From Hyalangium versicolor (lineage in GTDB: Bacteria > Myxococcota > Myxococcia > Myxococcales > Myxococcaceae), in NCBI RefSeq assembly GCF_020103695.1, contig NZ_JAHXBF010000024.1, forward strand, positions 140,617-204,616: 64,000 bases of DNA, written 5' to 3'. The notes beneath the pieces are model-generated. The model had not been told where the DNA came from. It made no database searches and was given only the letters and a program-made list of their open reading frames with translations. Position numbers and translations under genes: made by a program. This document shows, piece after piece, positions 50,166-58,397 of this stretch. How positions within the stretch are numbered: the stretch's first letter is position 1; each line of letters starts with the position of its first letter.

Positions 50166-50894
50166 TCACTGCACCGGCAGGGTCCGGACCTCCGTGGCCT
50201 GGTTGTGCCCGGAGAGCATGTCCACCGTGGCGCGCACGCGGGTGCCCTGCTTGAGCTCCTGAGCGGAGATGCGCTGGCCGTTGCGGAGCACGCGCGTCTT
50301 GTCTCCCAGTTGCACGGTGAAATCCTTGCCGTCCTCGTCTCGAAGGATGAGGCGCCCGCTCGACACCGAGCGGACCGTGCCCGTGTAGATGGCGGTCACC
50401 ACGGCCTCGCCCGAGGAGGGAGCACTGGATGCTCCTGTCTCCGCGGCGGTGCCCGCACGAAGCGGTGTGCCCGGCGGTGTCCCTCCCGCAGTGCTCTGGG
50501 TCCCCGAGCCGCCCGTGGCGGATCCCTCGGTGTCCTGGAGAGGATTCCCCTGCGGGCTGTTCGCATCGACTCCGGCCTGCCCGGAGCCTCCCACGGCCAT
50601 GTTCGCGTTCAGGCGCTCCACCTCCGAGCGGAGCTGCGCCACGTCCTGGCGCACCTGGGCCACCTGCTGCTGGAGCTCCATCACGGACTGCGGCAGCCCC
50701 ACCAGGTCACCGCCCGCCCCTCGGGTCGTCTGATCAGCACCGGTGGCGACCGTCCCCGTGCCGCCTGCTGTCCCGGTCGAGGTTCCAGCACCACTCGTGT
50801 TACCGGTCGGGGTGTTCTGTGCCAGCAGCTCCGCGGATCCGCACAGGAGCACCAGCCCCACGATCCCCACTACCGTCAGCATCGCATTCCGCAT
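50166..50894 (-). CDS. secreted coiled-coil protein, paralogue of its neighbour
   Basis: 242 residues. Signal or membrane anchor (LTVVGIVGLVLLCGSAELLAQ), a Thr/Gly-rich low-complexity region, a coiled coil (LQQQVAQVRQDVAQLRSEVERL) and a small C-terminal beta domain (YTGTVRSVSSGRLILRDEDG, TRVLRNGQRISAQEL). The C-terminal domain resembles that of the next gene, with matching order and spacing, so the pair arose by duplication. Family unnamed here; likely envelope-associated. The ATG at 50894 follows GGGAGG. Confidence 0.75.
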   Translation of the reverse strand: MRNAMLTVVGIVGLVLLCGSAELLAQNTPTGNTSGAGTSTGTAGGTGTVATGADQTTRGAGGDLVGLPQSVMELQQQVAQVRQDVAQLRSEVERLNANMAVGGSGQAGVDANSPQGNPLQDTEGSATGGSGTQSTAGGTPPGTPLRAGTAAETGASSAPSSGEAVVTAIYTGTVRSVSSGRLILRDEDGKDFTVQLGDKTRVLRNGQRISAQELKQGTRVRATVDMLSGHNQATEVRTLPVQ

Positions 50895-51012
50895 GAGCCG
50901 CGCCTCCCGTCCCCTCACAAGGTTGGCGGTTGAAGGCTGCCGGGCAATGGCACCCGGCAAGGGGCGCGGGTCGCGTCCACCGCTTGCCCGCCCCCCTTCC
51001 ATCTGCCGGCCC

Positions 51013-51771
51013 TCAGCGCTTTGTCGCCGGAGCCTGCAAGGCCTGGAGGGTGATCACCTGATTCTCCATCGCGCCCGGTCGCGTCACCGTCCGCACGGGA
51101 GTGCCCTCCTGCAGAGCTTGGAGCGATACGGTCGCTCCCGTGGGGCCCAGGACTCGCGTCCGCTCACTCAGGCCGAACTCGTAGACACGCTGGTTCGGTC
51201 CCTCCATGAGCAGCCGATCCTTCGTCACGGTCCGCACCGTCCCCACGAAGACCTCCTCGTTGGGCACGTTGCTCCAAGGCGAAGCGCTCGTGTTCCTCCC
51301 ACTCCCGCCCGTGCCCGCTGCTGCCTCTCGGTTGCCTTCGAGGCTCCGGACACCCTCGAGGCCCGGGAAACGCACCCCGCCCTTGGGGACCTCGACGATG
51401 ATCCCCGAGGTATCGGTGTCATCCGTCGCATCCATGCCGGCCTGGCCCTGCGTCACCGTCGTTGCCGTCCCCGAGCCGCCCGTGGCGCTCCCCACTGGCC
51501 CGTAGACCGCGATGCCACCTGTCTGAGGCTCTCCGGACTGACCCCTCAGCGCGGCCACGTCCTGATGGAGCTTCTGGACGTCCTGCCGCAGTGCGGCGAT
51601 CTCCCGCTGCAGGTCTGCCTGTGAGCTCCCCTGCGCCTGCGCCTGCGCCTGTGCTTGCTGCTGCGAGCCCTCCCGCGTCTGCTCGGCGGACTGCTTCTGT
51701 GCCCCCTCGGCCAGCACCCCAACGGGAGCCAACCCCATGAGGCCGAGCACCACCCAGACTCCTCTTCGCAT
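51013..51771 (-). CDS. secreted coiled-coil protein, paralogue of its neighbour
   Basis: 252 residues, same plan as the gene downstream: signal (VLGLMGLAPVGVLA), a Gln/Ala-rich stretch, a coiled coil (LQREIAALRQDVQKLHQDVAAL), a Gly/Thr-rich linker and a C-terminal beta domain (FVGTVRTVTKDRLLMEGP, TRVLGPTGATVSLQAL). Probably lies in the periplasm or on the surface and forms oligomers through the coiled coil. It is transcribed away from the ECF sigma gene across a 244-base divergent gap. The two minus-strand genes probably share the upstream promoter. Confidence 0.75.
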   Translation of the reverse strand: MRRGVWVVLGLMGLAPVGVLAEGAQKQSAEQTREGSQQQAQAQAQAQGSSQADLQREIAALRQDVQKLHQDVAALRGQSGEPQTGGIAVYGPVGSATGGSGTATTVTQGQAGMDATDDTDTSGIIVEVPKGGVRFPGLEGVRSLEGNREAAAGTGGSGRNTSASPWSNVPNEEVFVGTVRTVTKDRLLMEGPNQRVYEFGLSERTRVLGPTGATVSLQALQEGTPVRTVTRPGAMENQVITLQALQAPATKR

Positions 51772-51956
51772 GTGTCGCTCCTCGCTCCCCCTCCACCGGG
51801 AAGGTGGGATCGGGTCGGTGCGTCACGCCCGGGCGCGGTGCCGGCCCCTCCCCCGCTCCCTTGCCCTCCGAAGGTAGGAGCAAGTGGGTTGGCCTCTCGG
51901 CACAGTTGGGGCACGCTGGCGGAGCCGGGTGGGACGGAAGGAAAAGGAGGGAGCCG

Positions 51957-51982
51957 TGAAACCACCGGCCGGCTCGTGTCAC
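51957..51982 (+). promoter_or_regulatory. putative ECF sigma promoter of the sigma gene
   Basis: TGAAAC (51957-51962) and TGTCAC (51977-51982) are 14 bases apart, 34 bases before the sigma start at 52016. The same -35-like TGAAAC with the same spacing and a similar TGACAC recurs at 53158-53183 before the thioredoxin gene. Two matching sites suggest a regulon controlled by this ECF factor. Confidence 0.45.
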
Positions 51983-52015
51983 AGAGGGTCCGTGGCTCCC
52001 TTGCTTGCCTTGCGA

Positions 52016-52612
52016 ATGTTCGCCGCCCAGGACGAGGCCCCCGAGGCCCGAGAAGGGGAGCGCACCCTGCTGCGCCGCGCCCGCACCGGAGATCCGGGTG
52101 CGTTCCGCGTCCTCTTCGAGCGGCACTCTCCGGCCGTCTGGCGCTTCCTGAAGGACTCCTTCCGAGACGAGGCCTCCGCGGACGAGGCCACGCAGGAGAC
52201 GTTCGTCCGCGCCCACGGGCGGCTCGCGACGCTGAGGGACGAGGATCGGCTGGCCTCGTGGCTGTTGGGCATCGCCCGGCTGGTGTTCCTGGAGTCGCGC
52301 CGCGTGCGAGGCATCCACGTGGACGTGGATGGCGACGAGAGCGAGGGCCTGGTGGAGGCGGTGCTGCCCACGCCCACGCCGGAGGACCTGCTGCTGGACC
52401 GCGAGACGGAGGCGTTGCTGGCGGCGGCGCTGGGGCACCTGCGCGAGGAGCGGCGCTCGGCGCTGCTGCTGCGCATCGATCACGGCCTGCCCTACGAGGA
52501 GATCGCCCAGGTGATGGGCTGGTCCCTGCCCAAGGTGAAGAACGAGATCCACCGCGCGCGCCTGCAACTGCGCGAGCGGCTGGCCGCCCACATCGGAGGA
52601 GGACACCCATGA
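52016..52612 (+). CDS. ECF RNA polymerase sigma factor
   Basis: 198 residues with sigma-70 region 2 (PGAFRVLFERHSPAVWRFL, then DEATQETFVRAHGRL, about 25-80) and region 4 (EERRSALLLRIDHGLPYEEIAQVMGWSLPKV, HTH about 145-175). It lacks regions 1 and 3, as ECF factors do. Its stop overlaps the anti-sigma start by 4 bases. An open frame extends upstream to 51884, but ATG 52016 starts the recognisable domain and is downstream of the promoter motif. Likely autoregulated. Confidence 0.85.
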   Translation: MFAAQDEAPEAREGERTLLRRARTGDPGAFRVLFERHSPAVWRFLKDSFRDEASADEATQETFVRAHGRLATLRDEDRLASWLLGIARLVFLESRRVRGIHVDVDGDESEGLVEAVLPTPTPEDLLLDRETEALLAAALGHLREERRSALLLRIDHGLPYEEIAQVMGWSLPKVKNEIHRARLQLRERLAAHIGGGHP

Positions 52613-53142
52613 GCCTGGCCTGCCGCGAGCAAGAGTTGGACATGCTGCTGGCCGAAGAGCTGTCCCCCACGGACGCCGAGCGCGTGCGCGCCCACGTCGA
52701 GAGCTGTGCCGCGTGTGCCCATGCGCTGGCGTGGCTGAAGCTGGAGCGCGGGTGGATGGCCCAGCGCGCCCGGCGCATGCCCGCGCGTCCGGCGCTGAGC
52801 TTCGAGGCGCTGGAGGCCCGGCTGGCCACGGAGGCCGAGCCCGTTCGCCCCATGGCGGCGCGCATGGCTGAGCCGCGCCGTGCCGCGCGTCCCACGCAGC
52901 ACCGCGCCCAGTGGTCTCACCGGGGGATGATGGCGATGGGCGCCGTGGCGTCCGTGGCCTTCATGCTCTTCGGTGTGGTGCAGGTGCGTCCCGTGCGCTC
53001 GCTCGAGGAGCCGTGGAACCAGGAAGTGCTCGCCTCGGGGCTGCTGCTGGCGTGCGTGGATCCGAGCGGCGAGGCCGTGGCGGCGCTCGAGGATCGCTTC
53101 GGCGCGTGCCTCATCGCCTCGCCCGCGGTGGACTCGTACTGA
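52609..53142 (+). CDS. membrane anti-sigma factor with zinc-finger (zf-HC2) domain
   Basis: 177 residues. The N-terminus carries the zinc anti-sigma motif HxxxCxxC (AHVESCAACAH, about residue 29-36), which clamps ECF sigma factors. A single transmembrane segment follows (MAMGAVASVAFMLFGVV, about 103-120), then a periplasmic tail of about 55 residues. It is translated from an ATGA overlap with the sigma gene. Thiol or envelope stress probably releases the sigma factor, consistent with the thioredoxin gene just downstream. Confidence 0.85.
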   Translation: MSLACREQELDMLLAEELSPTDAERVRAHVESCAACAHALAWLKLERGWMAQRARRMPARPALSFEALEARLATEAEPVRPMAARMAEPRRAARPTQHRAQWSHRGMMAMGAVASVAFMLFGVVQVRPVRSLEEPWNQEVLASGLLLACVDPSGEAVAALEDRFGACLIASPAVDSY

Positions 53143-53157
53143 CGGAAAAAGTCGCGC

Positions 53158-53183
53158 TGAAACTCACGCGCGCCTTGTGACAC
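53158..53183 (+). promoter_or_regulatory. putative ECF-dependent promoter of the thioredoxin gene
   Basis: TGAAAC (53158-53163), 14 bases, TGACAC (53178-53183), 88 bases before the DsbA-like start. It matches the motif in front of the sigma gene in sequence and spacing. The distance to the ATG leaves room for a leader. Confidence 0.4.
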
Positions 53184-53271
53184 TCCTGGGGGCGCGGCGA
53201 GAACGAAAGTTTGTCGCGCCGCCGGCTCCGTCCCTGGAGCGGCGTCTCTCATCCCACTCAAGAGGTTCACC

Positions 53272-53931
53272 ATGAAGTCGTTCCTGTCCGCGGGCGCGGC
53301 TGCCGCCGCGTTCCTGGGTCTGTCTGCGCTCGCTGTCGCCGGTACGCCGTCCTCCTCGAAGTCTCCCGATGACTGCGATGATCGTCCTCGCGCGGAGGCC
53401 ATGGAGAAGCAGGTCATCCCCGCCACGCCGCGTACGGATGCTCCTTCGCTGGGGAGCGCGGACGCGAAGGTGACGGTGGAGGTGTGGTCGGACTTCGAGT
53501 GCCCCTTCTGCGCTCGCGGGGCCGAGACGGTAAAGGCCCTGCGCGAGAAGTACGGGGATCAGGTGCGCATCGTCTTCCGGCAGAACCCGCTGCCCGCGCA
53601 CAAGAACGCGAGGCTGGCGGCCATCGCGGCCATGGCCGCGCATGAGCAGGGCAAGTTCTGGGAGTTCCACGACGCGCTCTTCGCCAACCAGAACGCCTTG
53701 GATCGGGCCTCGCTGGAGGCGCTGGCCGGCAAGCTGAACCTGGACGTGGCGCGGTTCCGGCGCGCGCTGGACTCGAGCACCTGGAGCAACTACCTGGACA
53801 CGGAGGTGGCGGAGGGCCAGCGGCGCCGGCTGGCCGGCACGCCGACCTTCTTCGTCAACGGCAAGGCCATCGTCGGCGCGCGGCAGATGAGCGTCTTCGA
53901 GGAGACCATCGACGCGGAGCTCAAGCGCTGA
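53272..53931 (+). CDS. DsbA-family thioredoxin-fold oxidoreductase, periplasmic
   Basis: 219 residues: a Sec signal (AAAAAFLGLSALAVAG), then a thioredoxin_4 domain with the active site CPFC (WSDFECPFCARGAET, about 73-78). A cis-Pro loop AGTPTFFVNGKAI follows near the C-terminus. It would form or shuffle disulfides in exported proteins. The CPFC sequence and layout resemble ScsB/DsbA-like and BdbD-like enzymes. It follows the ECF/anti-sigma pair and carries the same promoter motif, so it may be part of that stress response. AGAGG precedes the ATG. Confidence 0.9.
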   Translation: MKSFLSAGAAAAAFLGLSALAVAGTPSSSKSPDDCDDRPRAEAMEKQVIPATPRTDAPSLGSADAKVTVEVWSDFECPFCARGAETVKALREKYGDQVRIVFRQNPLPAHKNARLAAIAAMAAHEQGKFWEFHDALFANQNALDRASLEALAGKLNLDVARFRRALDSSTWSNYLDTEVAEGQRRRLAGTPTFFVNGKAIVGARQMSVFEETIDAELKR

Positions 53932-53953
53932 GGGCCCCCTCTGGGAACAGGAT

Positions 53954-53983
53954 GGGGTGAGGGCGAGACAACCCCTTCACCCC
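53954..53983. terminator. bidirectional hairpin between converging genes
   Basis: GGGGTGA (53954-53960) pairs with TCACCCC (53977-53983), extended by GGG/CCC with a one-base bulge. It lies between the DsbA-like stop and the end of the subtilisin gene. No U-tract is evident. Confidence 0.5.
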
Positions 53984-53997
53984 ACCGAGCCACGGAC

Positions 53998-55794
53998 TCA
54001 GGGACCGGGGTAGCGCAAACGGAGCAGCGTCAGCGCGTCCTGGGCCTGCACCAGGCCGTAGCCGTAGTTGCTGTCCCGGCCTGGCGTTCCCAGATCCTTG
54101 GCGGAGTCCTCGAGCAGCATGCGCACCTGACTCGCGGTGAGCGAGGGACGCGCGCTCCACACGACCGCGGCCACGCCGCTCACGTGGGGCGTGGCCATGG
54201 AGGTACCGGACAGGCGTGCGTAGTCCACGCCAATGAGCTTCAACCGGGCCTCCTTGCCCCTGAGGCCCTTGACGGCGGCGACGTCCGAGTTGGCCACGGA
54301 GGCGGTGGGCACCCACGTGCCGGCGCTGCCCAGCGTGAAGTTGCCAATGCCATCCACTGGATCGTTGTTGCCGATGATGACGGCGCGAGCGCCCGCCCGG
54401 CGCATGAAATCCACCTTCTTGGCGAAGGTCAGTCCGTTGCCCTGGGCATCCATGCCGCCGCGGTCCACATACGCGACGAAGCCGTTGCAGGTGGCCTCCG
54501 TGCCGCACGCGCTGCGAGAGTCTCCCAGGCCGCAGGAGAGCAGCGTGCCGGAGTACTCGCCCAGCGGGGCGAACGCGAGCGAGCGGGACTCGAAGGACCT
54601 GCCGTCCACGCTCACCTGGGAGTAGGACTCGGCGCCGACGATCATCGCGGACAACACGTCCACGCCCGGGGCCACCAGGGACAGCTGCGGGCCGATCTGC
54701 GAGAAGTTGGCATGTACGCCCTCGAAGTTCACCGCGCCCACGGCGAGCACCCCGTCATAGCCCGCGGGGTACGCGATGCCGAGCGCCGCATCCGACGCCG
54801 CGTCTCCCGTGGCGCTGTTGCCGCTGGCGGCGATGGGGAGGATTCCCGCCTGGATGGCCACCTGGAAGGCGGCCTCCTCTTCCTCACTGGGTTGCTCGGC
54901 GCCCAGCGAGAGCGAGACGATCTTCGCCCTTTCCGTCTGGCACCACTTGAGCGCGGAGATGATGTCCGCGGTGTTGCCGTTGCCCTTGGTGTTGAGCACG
55001 CGGGCCACGAGCAGCTCCACGCCGGGCGCCACGCCGACCACGCCGTTGGGCTCGTCCCCCGGGTTCACGCTGCCGGCCGAGGACAGCTGCGCGACGATGG
55101 TGGCCGCCGTGTGGGTGCCGTGACCGCCGCCCCACTCGCCCGTCGCCTCATTCTTGTCCAACGGATTCTCATCGTCCTCGACGAAGTCGTAGCCGCCCGC
55201 GTAGGCCGCCTTCAGCTCCGGCTGGCGGTCATCCCAGCCGCTGTCGATGACACACACGCGGATGCCCGTACCAATGGGCGCGCCGGTGTCGAGGACTCCA
55301 TCGTTGTTGGCATCCCACACCGCGGGGGCCTGCACCTGCTTGAGGCCATCGGTGTACTCACCCACGGTGCCGGCCGTGACCACTGGCTGGCGGTCGAAGG
55401 CATGCACCGGCCGATCATTCTCGATCCGGAGCACATCGGGGTCCCGAGCCAGCTCAGCCCGCTGCTCGGGCGTCACGCGCGCGGCCACGGAGCCCAGGTG
55501 AGCCCAGCGCGCCTTCACGAGGCCGCCCACCCGCGTCACGGCATCCGCGGCGGACTGGGCCGCCGAGGCGGTGGATACGGTGCGGCGGTAGCGGATGAGC
55601 ACCGCCTCACGGCCGTCCGAAGCCTCGGTCGGGTCCGAAGCCTGCGACTGGATCTGCGAGTAGAGCCCCACTCCGGGCAGCGCGGAGCCGCTGCTACCCC
55701 CGGAGGTGCAGTCCTGATCCTCGACGGGAGGTTCTGGATCCTTCGAGCACGCTGCGAGAAAACCGACCAGTCCCAGGCAGACCCAACGCTTCAT
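53998..55794 (-). CDS. subtilisin-like serine protease lipoprotein (S8)
   Basis: 598 residues. A lipoprotein signal ends in GFLAAC, and the propeptide-like region reaches about 150. The subtilase triad is D184 (CVIDSGWDD), H228 (GHGTHTAAT) and S532 (LSGTSMATPHVSG). Between H and S is an insert with PA-domain-like strands (RAGARAVIIGNN). It degrades proteins at the cell surface or outside the cell, as expected in a predator or scavenger. ATG 55794 begins the signal; a longer open frame upstream does not. It is followed upstream by a 206-base gap with nothing recognisable. Confidence 0.9.
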   Translation of the reverse strand: MKRWVCLGLVGFLAACSKDPEPPVEDQDCTSGGSSGSALPGVGLYSQIQSQASDPTEASDGREAVLIRYRRTVSTASAAQSAADAVTRVGGLVKARWAHLGSVAARVTPEQRAELARDPDVLRIENDRPVHAFDRQPVVTAGTVGEYTDGLKQVQAPAVWDANNDGVLDTGAPIGTGIRVCVIDSGWDDRQPELKAAYAGGYDFVEDDENPLDKNEATGEWGGGHGTHTAATIVAQLSSAGSVNPGDEPNGVVGVAPGVELLVARVLNTKGNGNTADIISALKWCQTERAKIVSLSLGAEQPSEEEEAAFQVAIQAGILPIAASGNSATGDAASDAALGIAYPAGYDGVLAVGAVNFEGVHANFSQIGPQLSLVAPGVDVLSAMIVGAESYSQVSVDGRSFESRSLAFAPLGEYSGTLLSCGLGDSRSACGTEATCNGFVAYVDRGGMDAQGNGLTFAKKVDFMRRAGARAVIIGNNDPVDGIGNFTLGSAGTWVPTASVANSDVAAVKGLRGKEARLKLIGVDYARLSGTSMATPHVSGVAAVVWSARPSLTASQVRMLLEDSAKDLGTPGRDSNYGYGLVQAQDALTLLRLRYPGP

Positions 55795-56000
55795 ACTCGC
55801 TCTCTTTCGCCCCACGGAGGGGTGGTACCACCGGCTCTGTGCCAGCCGAACTGAACGGGCGGACGGGCAACCGCGTTCCCGAGAGCGATCTTAATCACGA
55901 GACCCGGACGGCCGCCCGTGCGGGAGGCAGTCACGCACAGGAGCGCACACCATTGGGCAACGAAGGCGTGCGCCGACGAACGAAGTGTGAGCGTGAGCTG

Positions 56001-57689
56001 TCAACCATCGGCCGGGTCGATGGTGAAGATGCGGGCGGTGTCTTGGGAGTAGGCGTCGAGCTGGCGCTGGGTCTCTGCGGCATCCCAGCCCAGGCGGGGA
56101 GCCATGACTTCGGCGGCGGCGCGAGCGGCCTCGGCGCCCTGGTCGCGAGTCTCGAAGGCGACCTTGAGGCGGCGGATGAGCAGATCAGCCAGGGTGTGGA
56201 CGAACTCGTGGGTGACGCCGTGTGCGGCCTCGGCACGCAGGTAGGGGAGGCCCTCGACGAGCGGGCGGGCGAGCGAGGCATCCTCTCGAGTGAGGTCCCA
56301 CACCTGGTGCCATCGGCTGCCATAGGCGCGGACCAGGTGGAGCGCCACGTCTCCGCGACCGACCACGGAGGCCACGGTCTTGAGCCCGAGGTCCACACTG
56401 CCCAGGTCTCCACCGGGCAGGGGGAGGGTGTCGGTGACGGGCTTGCGGTGGGTGGCTCCGAGCTGGCGCTCGACGGCGTTGACCACGTCGCGGGCCATGA
56501 TGCGATAGGTGGTGAGCTTTCCGCCGCTGATGGCGATGACGCCGGTGGGGCTCACGTCGATGGCGTGCTCGCGGCTGGTGCTGCCGGCGTCGCCTCCACC
56601 GTACCGGGCTACGAGCGGGCGGATGCCGGCCCAGGCGCTGACGACATCGGAGCGCACGAGGTTGGCCTGGGGGAAGAAGGCATTGGCGGAGGCCAGGAGG
56701 TACGCGACGTCCTTCTCGCTGGCGCGCACTTCAGCGGGGTGGGCGCGAGTGGCGGTCTCGGTGGTGCCGATGATGGCGTGCGAGTCCGCGGGGAGGACGA
56801 ACATGACGCGCCCGTCGATGGGAGACAGGAGCGTGAGGGCGTCGCGGTTGCCCAGGCGCTCGCGAGGCACGGCGATGTGGACGCCCTTGCTGCCGCGCAC
56901 GGCGGGGGCTTCGCCGGTGGCATCGAGCTTGCGGATCTCATCGCTCCACGGACCGGTGGCATTGACGATCGCGCGAGCGCGGACGGTCAACTCCTGGCCG
57001 GAGAGGTGGTCCTCGACGATGGCGCCGTGAGCCTTGCCGTTCTCGACGAGGAGACTGCGCACGGAGGCGTGGTTGAGGACGATGGCGCCGGCCTCCGAGG
57101 CACCGAGGGCGTTGGCGAAGGTGAGGCGCGCATCATCGGTGGCGGCGTCGTAGTAGCAGGCGCCACCCTTGAGTCCTTCGGAGAGGAGACCGGGCTCGGC
57201 CGCGAGCACCTTGCGGACATTGAGGCCGCGGTGTGCCTTGACGTTCCGGAAGAGCGCCAGGACGTCATAGAGCATGAGACCGGCGTTGAGCTTCCAGCGG
57301 GGAATGCGGGCGCCACGGTAGACGGGCCAGGTGAAGGCGAGGGGCCGGACGAGGTGGGGGGCCAGACGCAGCAGGCGGGCGCGCTCGATGCTGGACTCGA
57401 AGACGAGGCCGAGGTGGCCGTGCTCGAGGTAGCGCACGCCGCCGTGAATGAGGCGGGACGAGCGGCTGGAGGTGCCGCTGGCGAAGTCCTCGCGCTCGAC
57501 GAGGGCCACGCGCAGGCCACGGAGGGCGGCATCGCGAGCGGCACCGGCGCCGGTGACACCTCCACCGATGATGAGGAGATCAAAGGGGTCAGCGGCGAGA
57601 GCGCGAAGACGCTCGGCGCGGGCGGGGGGCGGCGGAGGCGTCTCCGGCGCGGGCGGAGTGCGGATGAGGGCAGCGGATTCTTGACGCAC
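56001..57689 (-). CDS. glpD: glycerol-3-phosphate dehydrogenase, aerobic FAD type (GlpD)
   Basis: 562 residues. FAD-binding motif IIGGGVTGAGAARDAALRG (about 40-58), then LVEREDFASGTSSRSSRL, RSSRLIHGGVRYLEHG, and the C-terminal DAO_C helical domain. It oxidises glycerol-3-phosphate to dihydroxyacetone phosphate and feeds electrons to quinone at the membrane. The N-terminal 30 residues are proline-rich and atypical. The start is GTG 57689 with a weak ribosome site. No glpK or glpF lies nearby. Confidence 0.9.
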   Translation of the reverse strand: MRQESAALIRTPPAPETPPPPPARAERLRALAADPFDLLIIGGGVTGAGAARDAALRGLRVALVEREDFASGTSSRSSRLIHGGVRYLEHGHLGLVFESSIERARLLRLAPHLVRPLAFTWPVYRGARIPRWKLNAGLMLYDVLALFRNVKAHRGLNVRKVLAAEPGLLSEGLKGGACYYDAATDDARLTFANALGASEAGAIVLNHASVRSLLVENGKAHGAIVEDHLSGQELTVRARAIVNATGPWSDEIRKLDATGEAPAVRGSKGVHIAVPRERLGNRDALTLLSPIDGRVMFVLPADSHAIIGTTETATRAHPAEVRASEKDVAYLLASANAFFPQANLVRSDVVSAWAGIRPLVARYGGGDAGSTSREHAIDVSPTGVIAISGGKLTTYRIMARDVVNAVERQLGATHRKPVTDTLPLPGGDLGSVDLGLKTVASVVGRGDVALHLVRAYGSRWHQVWDLTREDASLARPLVEGLPYLRAEAAHGVTHEFVHTLADLLIRRLKVAFETRDQGAEAARAAAEVMAPRLGWDAAETQRQLDAYSQDTARIFTIDPADG

Positions 57690-57912
57690 GGACCGAGTGT
57701 AACGGCGGGAACCGCGTGAGGGCAGGGAATGTGCACCGCACTGCGTCAGACAGGGGACGCGCCGAGGCGTGGGGCGAATAAATCCGTCCAGCAGTCGGCA
57801 CCCGTAGGGGGAGCGAGGGAAGAGGACCTGGCCGGACGAACGCCTTGCACGGCTGGCGAAAGGTGGCTAGGCAGGCGGGCCGCTCTCTCCCCGACTCTGC
57901 GGAGCTGCACCG

Positions 57913-58338
57913 TTGAAGGACTTCCAAGATCGCCGCGATCTGGCATGCCTGGGCCTGACGGTCCTGGTGTACGGGCTCGTGGTGGCACCGGTGCTCCACG
58001 CGGTGGAGGGGCACGAGGGACGCTGGGAGGCTCCGGCGGCGGCGCGGGGGTGGTTGGACCACCAAAGGCACGCGGAGCCTGCGCACGAGTACTCGCACGA
58101 GCACTCGCACGAAGCCGGTCGCGGCCATGAGCACGGGCACAAGCACGGACCGGGCAAGGGGCGTCCGCACCAGCACCTGTGGGGATCAGTCGAGCACCTC
58201 CAGGCGGTGGCGGTGGCGCGGGCGGCGGTGTTGGCGCCGGTGGTGTGGTGGGTACCGCTGCGAGTGGAGGTGCCTCGGAGCCCGGAGTGGGTGTCCGTAG
58301 CGCCGCAGCGGCGAACGGCGATGCCTCAAGGCCCATAG
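57913..58338 (+). CDS. membrane-anchored His-rich protein
   Basis: 141 residues. One hydrophobic segment near the start (CLGLTVLVYGLVVAPVLHA, about 12-30), then a histidine-rich stretch (HEYSHEHSHE and GHEHGHKHG, about 58-78), and a second hydrophobic segment (AVLAPVVWWVPL, about 105-117). It could bind zinc, nickel or cobalt in the periplasm. It is directly upstream of a TonB-dependent receptor, 59 bases apart on the same strand. They probably form a metal-uptake pair. The start is TTG 57913 with GGAG ahead. The 223-base upstream gap shows no riboswitch I can support. Confidence 0.65.
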   Translation: MKDFQDRRDLACLGLTVLVYGLVVAPVLHAVEGHEGRWEAPAAARGWLDHQRHAEPAHEYSHEHSHEAGRGHEHGHKHGPGKGRPHQHLWGSVEHLQAVAVARAAVLAPVVWWVPLRVEVPRSPEWVSVAPQRRTAMPQGP

Positions 58339-58397
58339 GGGACGACCGCGTCACGCAGCGGTCTGTCTCGTTCTGTTCCCTTTCCTTGAGGTTTCTC

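Noticed and set aside
57690..57912. Possible cobalamin or other riboswitch upstream of the His-rich protein and TonB receptor
   Set aside because: I looked for the B12 box and the usual core on both strands and did not find them. Nothing else in the 223 bases is supportable.
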